From: JAVBRA01 sp031548435
GTDB lineage: Bacteria > Bacteroidota > Bacteroidia > Bacteroidales > Rikenellaceae
Direction of reading: 5' to 3'
DNA length: 43,324 bases
Assembly: GCA_031548435.1 (NCBI GenBank)
Contig: JAVBRA010000024.1
Coordinates: 1-43,324 of the forward strand
Both the position numbers and the translations under genes were made by a program. The notes below the pieces were generated by a model. That model saw nothing but the letters and a program-made list of their open reading frames with translations. It ran no database searches and had not been told where the DNA came from. Below, piece after piece: positions 17,285 through 23,950 of this stretch (positions are counted from its first letter, which is position 1; the number at the start of each line of letters is the position of its first letter).

Positions 17285-17316
17285 TTTGACCGGGAACAAT
17301 CGCCCGGCTATTTTCG
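17285..17316 (+). promoter_or_regulatory. promoter of the beta-barrel receptor gene
   Basis: TTTG 17285-17288 and TATTTTCG 17309-17316 (one mismatch) are 20 bp apart. The expected start near 17323 is 37 bp before ATG 17360, which favours that ATG. Confidence 0.6.
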
Positions 17317-17359
17317 TTTTCGAAATTCAATGGAAATTTCAGACAATTGCCAGACAATC

Positions 17360-20182
17360 ATGAAGTCACTGAAACGCCTTTTTTTCATATTACTCGTTCT
17401 GACCTGCGGAGCTATGCCCGCATTGGCGCAGGGCACCGTCAACATCAAGGGACGGGTGTTCGAGAAGGACACGCTCACCCCATTGCAGGGGGCGGTGGTG
17501 CTGGTGGGCGACGGGCGCAAGTACAACATGTCGACCAACGAGAAGGGAGAATTCACCCTCCGGAACGTGACCAAAGAAAAGATCACGCTGGTGGCCACGT
17601 TTGTCGGGCTCCCCGACGTGACCAAAGAAGTCGACCTCACTCCCAGGAATATACGCGGCACCTACGACGCCGGCAACTTTGTGATGGCGGGCGCCGTGCA
17701 ACTCGACGCGCTGGTATTCCAGGGCGAACCTCCGCTCGCCGTCCAGAAGGGCGACACCACCGAGTTCATGGCCGAAGCCATTAAAGTGAACCAGGACGCC
17801 ACGGCCGAAGACCTGGTCAAGAAACTTCCGGGCGCCGAAGTGAGCAACGGCAGCATCAAAGTCAATGGCGAAGAGGTGAGAAAGATCACCCTCGACGGCA
17901 AGCAGATGACCGGCACCATCTCGGAAATCCTGCAGGATCTGCCGGCCGACATGATCTCGTCGATCGGGATGTTCGACGACCAGAGCGACATGAGCAAGTT
18001 TTCGGGCTTCGACGACGGCACCCGCGAACGCACCCTGAACCTGAGAACTTACAACCCGAAAGAGATCAAGTACGACGTCCGGGCCAGCGCAGGCTACGGC
18101 ATCGAGGACACAAAATACGACGGCATCCGCAGCCTGTACGCCGGGAGCATCAACGGAACGGTCAAGAACGACCGCCACGACCTGACCGGATCGCTGCTGG
18201 CCAACAACACCGGAGGGGGCATCGGGCGCTTCAACCAAGGCCGCTACGGCGGAGGATCGGGGCTGAACACCATCGAGAACGTCAACCTGCGTTATACGGG
18301 AACAATCAATCCCAAGACCACGCTCAGCTTCGGCTACGAATTCCGCGACCTCGACAACGAGCTGGTATCGAGCACCACCCGCGACTACATGAAATCCGAT
18401 AATTTCGACACGCGCACCACTTACGACGAGTTGGTGTCGGGCAGCAACACGACCCGCCATGAGTTCAACGCGCGGCTTGAGAACAAGGGCGACAGTTTCC
18501 GCTATACGATCCGCCCGAGTTTTTCGATCAATAACGGCGACGGCCGCAGCCACACCCTGGGCGGCACCATTCAGGACAACGACTCGATCAACAAGTCAGA
18601 CCGCCTTTCGAACTACGATAACAAGAGTTACAGCGCGCAACTCCGCTCCGAGTTCATGTGGAAACTGAGCCAGCGGGGCAACACGCTCAGCATCGGCCTC
18701 GACGGGTCGTACAGCAACTCCGACAACCGGTCGGTCAACGTCTCGGCCAACGCCAGCCGCGACGAATTCGGCCAATGGGTGCCGGAGAACCTCGACCAAC
18801 TGGCCAAATCGAGCCAGGACACCAAAGCGTTCGGGGCATCGGTCAGCTACAGCGAGCCGTTGTCGCAATACTCGGCGCTGGCCCTGAACTATAATATCAA
18901 TAACAACAACAGCAACTCCGACAAATATACCGGCAACCGCCAGGGCGACGGCTCCTACATGATGGACACCACCCTGACCAACGACACCGACCGCAAATAC
19001 CTGACCAACCAGTTCGGGCTCGGATACTCGTTCAATAAAGAGGATTTCCGGTTTTCGGCCCGGATCAACTACCAATACGCCACCCGCGGAAACGACGAAC
19101 ACCTGAATATCGCTCCCTACGAGCGCGATGCCCGGTATCATTTCTCGACCGTACTGCCTTCGGCCAACATCCGTTACAAGAAAGGATCCCAGACGTTCGA
19201 GGCCAATTACCGCACCGAAACCCAGTTCCCGTCGGTGACCGAACTCCAGGACATCCTCGATAACACCAATCCGTTGCGGGTGTCGAAAGGAAACCCCAAC
19301 CTCAAGCAGAGTTACACCAACAATCTGTGGCTGAGCTACCAGTCGGTGAACCCCGCCAAATCGACCATGTTCGGGCTCAACGCCCGCATCAGCCTCAACA
19401 GCAACTACATCACCGACTCGACGCGGTTCCTCCAGGCCGACGAATACATCGACGGTATCCTGGTATTGCGCGGGGCTCAGTACAGCACCCCCACCAACCT
19501 CGACGGGTACCGCTCAGCCAATTTGCGGGGGATGTACTCGTTCCCGATCCGGCCTATTAAGTGCAACCTGTTTTCGGGCCTGTTCCTCAACTACGAGCGC
19601 CGGCCGTCGATCTACGACGGGGTTCGGAACGTCACAAACAACAATTCCGGTACCGCCATGTTCCGCCTGTCCAGCAACATATCCAAGAACGTCGACTTCA
19701 ATATCAGCTCCGGCACAACATATTCTTACGCACAAAACAGCATCAAAGACAACGTCTCCTCGTTCCGCCAGAGCGTGAACGGAGGATTCGTCATTACCTT
19801 CCCCTGGTCGATTGTGCTCGGAGCTGATTACTCTTTCTCGTATAATACCAGTTCGCAAACGGAGATGCCGAACAAAAACACCCAGATGTTCAACATGAGC
19901 CTGGGCAAGAAACTGTTCCGCAACCAGATGGGCGAACTGACCCTGGCTGCCTACGACATCCTCAGGCAAAACAGCAGCCTCAATTATACGATTACCGACA
20001 ACTACCTGCAAACCTCGTATTCGAACATCCTGGGCAATTACTATATGCTCACGTTCTCGTACCGGTTCCGCTCGTACACCACCGCCGGCGGCAGCACCTC
20101 GCAAGGCGACCGGATGATGCGCGGGTCAGGCGGGGGATACGGCGGAGGCGAATACCGCGGGAGCCGGCCTCCGGGAATGTAA
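17360..20182 (+). CDS. CarboxypepD_reg / outer-membrane beta-barrel family protein (940 aa)
   Basis: A signal peptide (MKSLKRLFFILLVLTCG, cleavage near ALAQG) leads to a carboxypeptidase regulatory-like fold (VNIKGRVFEKDTLTPLQGAVV, about 20-110), a plug-like segment (AEDLVKKLPGAEVSNGSIKV and DLPADMISSIGMFDDQSD), then a long beta-barrel (OMP_b-brl_3-type) dense in N/S/Y. The tail is a Gly/Arg-rich low-complexity sequence (GDRMMRGSGGGYGGGEYRG) after the last barrel strands, which is unusual for a barrel whose end should seal the wall. It looks like a TonB-receptor relative without a recognisable TonB box and without a SusD partner, so the substrate is unknown. An in-frame ATG at 17330 lies before the signal peptide and is disfavoured. 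Confidence 0.88.
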   Translation: MKSLKRLFFILLVLTCGAMPALAQGTVNIKGRVFEKDTLTPLQGAVVLVGDGRKYNMSTNEKGEFTLRNVTKEKITLVATFVGLPDVTKEVDLTPRNIRGTYDAGNFVMAGAVQLDALVFQGEPPLAVQKGDTTEFMAEAIKVNQDATAEDLVKKLPGAEVSNGSIKVNGEEVRKITLDGKQMTGTISEILQDLPADMISSIGMFDDQSDMSKFSGFDDGTRERTLNLRTYNPKEIKYDVRASAGYGIEDTKYDGIRSLYAGSINGTVKNDRHDLTGSLLANNTGGGIGRFNQGRYGGGSGLNTIENVNLRYTGTINPKTTLSFGYEFRDLDNELVSSTTRDYMKSDNFDTRTTYDELVSGSNTTRHEFNARLENKGDSFRYTIRPSFSINNGDGRSHTLGGTIQDNDSINKSDRLSNYDNKSYSAQLRSEFMWKLSQRGNTLSIGLDGSYSNSDNRSVNVSANASRDEFGQWVPENLDQLAKSSQDTKAFGASVSYSEPLSQYSALALNYNINNNNSNSDKYTGNRQGDGSYMMDTTLTNDTDRKYLTNQFGLGYSFNKEDFRFSARINYQYATRGNDEHLNIAPYERDARYHFSTVLPSANIRYKKGSQTFEANYRTETQFPSVTELQDILDNTNPLRVSKGNPNLKQSYTNNLWLSYQSVNPAKSTMFGLNARISLNSNYITDSTRFLQADEYIDGILVLRGAQYSTPTNLDGYRSANLRGMYSFPIRPIKCNLFSGLFLNYERRPSIYDGVRNVTNNNSGTAMFRLSSNISKNVDFNISSGTTYSYAQNSIKDNVSSFRQSVNGGFVITFPWSIVLGADYSFSYNTSSQTEMPNKNTQMFNMSLGKKLFRNQMGELTLAAYDILRQNSSLNYTITDNYLQTSYSNILGNYYMLTFSYRFRSYTTAGGSTSQGDRMMRGSGGGYGGGEYRGSRPPGM

Positions 20183-20199
20183 ATGCGCCCCTGTCAACG

Positions 20200-20236
20200 A
20201 ACATTGCCACCGCACCCCGGTGGCAATGTTGTTTTT
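20200..20236 (+). terminator. terminator of the beta-barrel gene
   Basis: AACATTGCCACC (20200-20211) pairs with GGTGGCAATGTT (20219-20230), loop of seven, then GTTTTT. Confidence 0.9.
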
Positions 20237-20238
20237 GT

Positions 20239-20246
20239 TATCTTTG
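20239..20246 (+). promoter_or_regulatory. -7 element of the small two-TM protein gene
   Basis: TATCTTTG is a perfect -7 match directly after the terminator; no TTTG at the right distance. Predicted leader about 60 nt. Confidence 0.65.
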
Positions 20247-20313
20247 TCGGGCCCGGCCTGATACAGGCCATCTCCGGTCAAGATCGGACACGGCCGGACT
20301 AACCCAAGGAATT

Positions 20314-20545
20314 ATGGCAGGAAATAAAAACATCTACGGAGAACTGATTGCAATTGTCAGCATTTGTGTGATTGCACTCCATTTTATCGACGCGGAACTG
20401 CCTTATGCCGATAAAAAAGGCATTCATAAAAGATATGGTTGTTCTGGCAGGAACGCTTGCCGTAGTGAACCTGGGGATTGCCGGGATCGTCTCTTTGGCT
20501 TTGCGCCGGATTGAAAAAATGAAGAAAAAAACAGACGACTGTTGA
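20314..20545 (+). pseudogene. small two-TM membrane protein interrupted at an A6 tract
   Basis: The first frame (from ATG 20314) codes MAGNKNIYGELIAIVSICVI plus a short loop, then degenerates after Y-A-D-K-K into residues with no protein character. A second frame, offset by one base and open to TGA 20543-20545, continues with KDMVVLAGTLAVVNLGIAGI, a clear second TM helix, and a basic tail KMKKKTDDC. Removing one A from the A6 run at 20411-20416 fuses them into a coherent 76-residue protein: helix, short loop ELPYADKK, helix, charged C-terminus. Options are a sequencing/assembly indel, a recent frameshift, slippage at the homopolymer, or two overlapping genes (second start ATG 20405). The family is not recognised. 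Confidence 0.65.
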
Positions 20546-20578
20546 AAACACCATCCCCAGAGCATGGGAGACTTATTT

Positions 20579-20619
20579 CCATTCGGGCGGGAGGATCAGT
20601 GATCCTCCCGCCCGAATGG
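20579..20619. terminator. bidirectional hairpin between convergent genes
   Basis: A perfect 19-bp stem (20579-20597 with 20601-20619; CCATTCGGGCGG and its complement) on a three-base loop lies between the small membrane protein gene and the convergent kinase gene. No strong U-tract on either side. Confidence 0.75.
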
Positions 20620-20634
20620 TTCAAGCCCCGGCGC

Positions 20635-21801
20635 TTATCTGTCCGTGAGCCTGAGTTGTAAGGTTACGCGGAAAAAATGATTTTGGCCTTCGATTTTGAA
20701 GATATAATTTTTGCCGTAGTGGAGGTCGAGCCGGCGTCGGATGTTTTTGATCCCGATTCCCGAGTTTCTGTTTTCGGGGTCGGTTTCGTGCACCTGCCGG
20801 TTGCCCACCACGAAGGTGAACAGGTCGTTGTCGATGGAGATGTCCACCTCCACCAGCGATTCGTTGACGCTGTCGCTGCCGTATTTGAACGCGTTTTCGA
20901 TCAGGGGGATGAGCAGCATGGGTTCGATGTGCAGGCCGGCGGGATCGCCCTGGACTCGGTACTGGAGGCGGGTTTTGTCGGTCAGGCGCAGCTTTTGCAG
21001 TTCGAGGTAGTCGTTGACCACGTTCAGCTCGTCCGACAGCAGCACCTTGTTTTTGTCCGTTTCGTAAAGCATGTAGCGCAGGATGGACGAGAGTTTGAGC
21101 ACGGTCTCCGAAGCCGGGCCGGGGCAGTCGATGGTCATCGAGTAGAGCGAGTTGAGGGTATTGAACAGAAAGTGCGGGTTGATCTGCTGCTTGAGGTAGG
21201 CCAGTTCGGTGGCGATGCGCACTTTTTCGTTCTCGGACTGCACCTTTTCGTCGGTGCGCCATTTTTTGATGAACCGCACGGCGATACTGGCCGTGATCAC
21301 CACCAACAGACCGTAAACAATGGGAACATTGTTGCGCGATGCCGGGTTGTACGACATCCGGCTGCGGATCCAATACTTGTCTTTATAGTATGGAGTAGGC
21401 TGTGGCGGCCCGGGCGACAGGGCGCGTCCGTCACCCACAGGGGGTTCGTGTTCGCGCAACGACTCCTCGATGGCCATGATCCGTTGTTCGAGCAACGTAT
21501 TGTTGTGGTGCTTGACGGTGCAGAACGACACCGCCAACAACACCACTGTCGACAACACGAACAGCACGCTCCGTCCCCGGAACAGCAGCCCGGGGATGAG
21601 CAACAGGTAGCTGACGTAGAACGCGATGATGTAGATCGCCCATTCGAACGTCCTGGAGGTGAAAATTTCCCAGTAGTTGACGTTTTCGGGCGAGGTGGTG
21701 CGGGCCGAGTAACTGTACAGGATGATGACGTTCACCACGATCACGAACAGCCATCCGGCAATGTGGTTCAGCAGGGAGGATTTTCTTCCGCGCCAGTTCA
21801 T
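20635..21801 (-). CDS. LytS/YehU-type sensor histidine kinase (388 aa)
   Basis: This is the membrane sensor of a LytTR-type two-component system. Four N-terminal TM helices (AGWLFVIVVNVIILYSY, WAIYIIAFYVSYLLLIPGL, SVLFVLSTVVLLAVSF, and a fourth near VPIVYGLLVVITASIAV) are followed by the His_kinase (PF06580) block LKQQINPHFLFNTLNSLYSM with phosphoacceptor H210, and a degenerate HATPase with LLIPLIENAFKYGSD as the N-box and NSGIGIKNIRRRL as the G-box. The signal-sensing part is only the membrane domain plus a periplasmic loop between TM3 and TM4. Its cognate regulator is the divergent LytTR gene about 520 bp away on the other strand. Confidence 0.95.
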   Translation of the reverse strand: MNWRGRKSSLLNHIAGWLFVIVVNVIILYSYSARTTSPENVNYWEIFTSRTFEWAIYIIAFYVSYLLLIPGLLFRGRSVLFVLSTVVLLAVSFCTVKHHNNTLLEQRIMAIEESLREHEPPVGDGRALSPGPPQPTPYYKDKYWIRSRMSYNPASRNNVPIVYGLLVVITASIAVRFIKKWRTDEKVQSENEKVRIATELAYLKQQINPHFLFNTLNSLYSMTIDCPGPASETVLKLSSILRYMLYETDKNKVLLSDELNVVNDYLELQKLRLTDKTRLQYRVQGDPAGLHIEPMLLIPLIENAFKYGSDSVNESLVEVDISIDNDLFTFVVGNRQVHETDPENRNSGIGIKNIRRRLDLHYGKNYIFKIEGQNHFFRVTLQLRLTDR

Positions 21802-21821
21802 ATCCGCGACGTTTTTCGGTT

Positions 21822-21879
21822 AAAAGCGCCTTCCGGCACTCGGAAATACGGAATTCACCCTGAAAAAAGCGCCTTCCGG
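21822..21879. repeat. 15-bp direct repeat in the kinase leader
   Basis: AAAAGCGCCTTCCGG occurs at 21822-21836 and again at 21865-21879, 43 bp apart, between the kinase start and its -7 element. It could be a regulator half-site pair (for example for the LytTR protein) or a chance duplication. Confidence 0.55.
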
Positions 21880-21908
21880 AACACGGGAACGACGGACGTT
21901 CCTTTGAA

Positions 21909-21916
21909 CAAAGATA
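21909..21916 (-). promoter_or_regulatory. -7 element of the histidine kinase gene
   Basis: On the minus strand this reads TATCTTTG, a perfect match. The predicted transcript has a leader of roughly 100 nt including both 15-bp repeats. Confidence 0.65.
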
Positions 21917-21976
21917 GTGAATAATTCGATCAAAATCACATTCGCGAAACGAGTTAAGTCGCCGGACGTATATTTA

Positions 21977-22007
21977 TTGATAAAATCATTTTTTCCGCGT
22001 AACTTTA
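21977..22007 (+). promoter_or_regulatory. candidate promoter of the LytTR regulator gene
   Basis: TTG 21977-21979 and TAACTTTA 22000-22007 (one mismatch) are 20 bp apart. If used, the transcript would carry the whole nested inverted repeat at 22057-22283 as a 300-nt leader. Confidence 0.5.
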
Positions 22008-22056
22008 CAACTCAAACTCACGGGGAACCGATTGTTTTTTCCTAATACCCAATCTG

Positions 22057-22283
22057 AACTTTTTGTAAAAAGTTCAATCAAAAACTTTTCGGAAAAACTG
22101 CGTTCTTCGTGATTGGATGTACTTCATTCAACTAACTTTATTCAGGAGCTCCCCCCTCCAACAAGCAATGCAATAGGTGTGTTTGCAAAGGGGGCTCCTG
22201 AATAAAGTCGATCGGACGGTGTAAAATCAGTCAAGAGATACGAAAGTATCTCCGAAAAGTTTTTGATTGAACTTTTTACAAAA
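22057..22283. repeat. nested inverted repeat in the leader of the LytTR gene
   Basis: Outer arms are a perfect 33-bp inverted repeat (22061-22093 with 22251-22283). Inner arms at 22135-22153 and 22190-22208 pair over 19 positions with one G-U (ACTTTATTCAGGAGC with GCTCCTGAATAAAGT). The left outer arm is itself palindromic (AACTTTTT, GT, AAAAAGTT at 22057-22074), and a small hairpin GAGATAC/GTATCTC precedes the right arm. The base composition is AT-richer than the flanks and no protein is encoded. It looks like a MITE-type insertion, or a large regulatory RNA structure, ending 35 bp before ATG 22319. Confidence 0.8.
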
Positions 22284-22318
22284 CGCTTAGGGTGAGTACA
22301 GAAAAAAAACAATCCGTT

Positions 22319-23029
22319 ATGAGGTGTCTTGCAGTGGATGACGAGCCGTTGGCTTTGAAGATTATCGAGGGGTTCTGCTCGAAGGTGGGGTATGTGGAGT
22401 TGGTCGGGAAGGCGTCGAGCGTGGTGGAGGCGAAGCAAATACTGGCCTCGACTGACGTGGACGTGATGTTCCTTGACATCAACATGCCCCACGTCAGCGG
22501 CATTCAGTTTGCGGAAGAGGGCGGGAATCTGCCGTTGATCGTCTTCACCACCGCGTATCCGAATTACGCCCTCAAAGGGTTTGATCTCAATGCGGTCGAT
22601 TATCTGGTGAAGCCGTTCTCATTCGACCGTTTTTTCCAGGCGGTCGAGAAGGCCAACCGGATTGTTTCGGCCCGCAATGCCGCCTCGGCCGAGAGTATCC
22701 GCGAGGCTCCCGGGCACCTGATGGTGAAGGTGGAGTACAGCATGGTGCGGGTGGACATCGACGACATTCTGTTTGTCGAGGGGCTGAAAGATTACGTGCG
22801 GCTCTGTTGCGCCGTCAAAAAAGGGGTCGTCACCAAAAGCACCATGAAAAACGTCGAGCAGCGGCTGCCGTCGCCGCCGTTCGTACGGGTGCATAAGTCG
22901 TTCATCGTCAACATGGACAAGGTCGATTCGATCGAGAACAACCAGATCGCCATCGGGCCTCACCGCATTCCGCTGGGCAGCCAGTACAAGGACGAGTTCA
23001 TGAAACTCATCGGGCGGAATATGCTGTAA
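22319..23029 (+). CDS. LytTR-family response regulator (236 aa)
   Basis: A receiver domain (MRCLAVDDEPLALKIIEGF, acidic pocket D7/D8, phosphoacceptor D53 in MFLDINMPHVSG, switch lysine in YLVKPF) is joined to a C-terminal LytTR DNA-binding domain (MVKVEYSMVRVDIDDILFVE, then PPFVRVHKSFIVNM and IAIGPHRIPLGSQYK). It would bind direct-repeat sites upstream of a few target genes when phosphorylated by the divergent LytS-type kinase. Start chosen at ATG 22319, which matches the usual N-terminus; a GTG at 22292 in frame would add nine atypical residues right next to the inverted repeat. No clear terminator follows. Confidence 0.95.
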   Translation: MRCLAVDDEPLALKIIEGFCSKVGYVELVGKASSVVEAKQILASTDVDVMFLDINMPHVSGIQFAEEGGNLPLIVFTTAYPNYALKGFDLNAVDYLVKPFSFDRFFQAVEKANRIVSARNAASAESIREAPGHLMVKVEYSMVRVDIDDILFVEGLKDYVRLCCAVKKGVVTKSTMKNVEQRLPSPPFVRVHKSFIVNMDKVDSIENNQIAIGPHRIPLGSQYKDEFMKLIGRNML

Positions 23030-23094
23030 CGCCCTGCTACACCGCAATTCCGAAAAAAGGGAAATCTTCTTGCCGCGGGCGGGTTGCTCGTTTT

Positions 23095-23125
23095 TTTGCG
23101 GTTCGGAAATTATTTATTATATTTG
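23095..23125 (+). promoter_or_regulatory. promoter of rpmI-rplT
   Basis: TTTG 23095-23098 and perfect TATATTTG 23118-23125 with exactly 19 bp between; transcription should start near 23132, giving a leader of about 28 nt. Confidence 0.9.
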
Positions 23126-23159
23126 CAGACTGTTTAACCACGTAAATAATTTTTGTACA

Positions 23160-23354
23160 ATGCCTAAAATCAAGACTAACTCCGGGGCGAAGAAGCGTTT
23201 CCAGTTCACCGGGAGTGGTAAAATCAAACGCAAACACGCCTTCAAAAGTCATATTCTGACCAAGAAGACGACCAAGCAGAAACGCAACCTGACTTACTCG
23301 GGCCTTGTTCACCCGTCGGATTTCGCCGGTGTGAAAGCGCTGCTCGTGAAATAA
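23160..23354 (+). CDS. rpmI: 50S ribosomal protein bL35 (64 aa)
   Basis: MPKIKTNSGAKKRFQFTGSG begins the standard bL35 sequence, and KRKHAFKSHILTKKTTKQKR is its conserved basic core. The start at 23160 is fixed by the family N-terminus; the frame is open further upstream only by chance and would run through the promoter. It is a small basic component of the large subunit, co-transcribed with rplT 91 bp downstream. infC, which precedes rpmI in many bacteria, is not upstream here. Confidence 0.98.
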   Translation: MPKIKTNSGAKKRFQFTGSGKIKRKHAFKSHILTKKTTKQKRNLTYSGLVHPSDFAGVKALLVK

Positions 23355-23445
23355 GTCAAGGACAACCAGTTGTTTAACAGAGTGAGTTAGCCCTTAAGAA
23401 TTTGCGTGACGAACAAATCGCTAATCATTCGCAAAACTTTTAATT

Positions 23446-23790
23446 ATGCCAAGGTCAGTTAACGCGGTGGCGTCACGCGCGCGCCGCAAAAAAGTCCTGA
23501 AGCTTGCCAAGGGCAACTTCGGATCGAGAAAGAATGTATGGACAGTCGCTAAAAACACTGTCGAAAAGGGTCTTACGTATGCTTACAGAGACCGCAAAGA
23601 CAAAAAGGGGACTTTCCGCAGCCTGTGGATCCAGCGTATCAACGCCGCCGCACGCATGCACGGAATGACCTACTCCGAACTCATGGGTAAGATCAATGCC
23701 AAAGGCATCGCCCTCAACCGCAAGGTGTTGGCCGATCTGGCAATGAACCACCCGCAGGCGTTCACAAAAATTATCCAAACGGTTAAATAA
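23446..23790 (+). CDS. rplT: 50S ribosomal protein bL20 (114 aa)
   Basis: It begins MPRSVNAVASRARRKKVLKL, the conserved basic extension that threads into 23S rRNA, followed by YAYRDRKDKKGTFRSLWIQR and INAAARMHGMTYSELMGKI, all typical bL20. In several bacteria L20 represses its own operon by binding leader or intercistronic RNA; the 91-bp spacer has a possible stem, TTTGCG (23401-23406) with CGCAAA (23430-23435), but no proven operator. A strong terminator follows. Confidence 0.98.
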   Translation: MPRSVNAVASRARRKKVLKLAKGNFGSRKNVWTVAKNTVEKGLTYAYRDRKDKKGTFRSLWIQRINAAARMHGMTYSELMGKINAKGIALNRKVLADLAMNHPQAFTKIIQTVK

Positions 23791-23810
23791 ACAGCGCCGG
23801 ATAACGGCAA

Positions 23811-23844
23811 AAGGGCACCCCGCCATGGGGTGCCCTTATTTTTT
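23811..23844 (+). terminator. terminator of rpmI-rplT
   Basis: AAGGGCACCCC (23811-23821) pairs with GGGGTGCCCTT (23827-23837), loop GCCAT, then ATTTTTT. Confidence 0.95.
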
Positions 23845-23950
23845 GATGGATAGCTGTGGGGGAAAGATCGTGCTTTTACAAGGAAAAGCGTCACAGATAA
23901 GAGTTTTTCAATCACGATTGAAGAACCAGACGGATTCAGCAATAAAAATA

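Noticed and set aside
22292..22318. GTG start for the LytTR regulator
   Set aside because: It adds nine residues not seen in the family and abuts the inverted repeat; ATG 22319 gives the standard receiver N-terminus.
23070..23159. 30-codon N-terminal extension of rpmI
   Set aside because: bL35 proteins begin MPKIKT; the extension would run through the -7 element.
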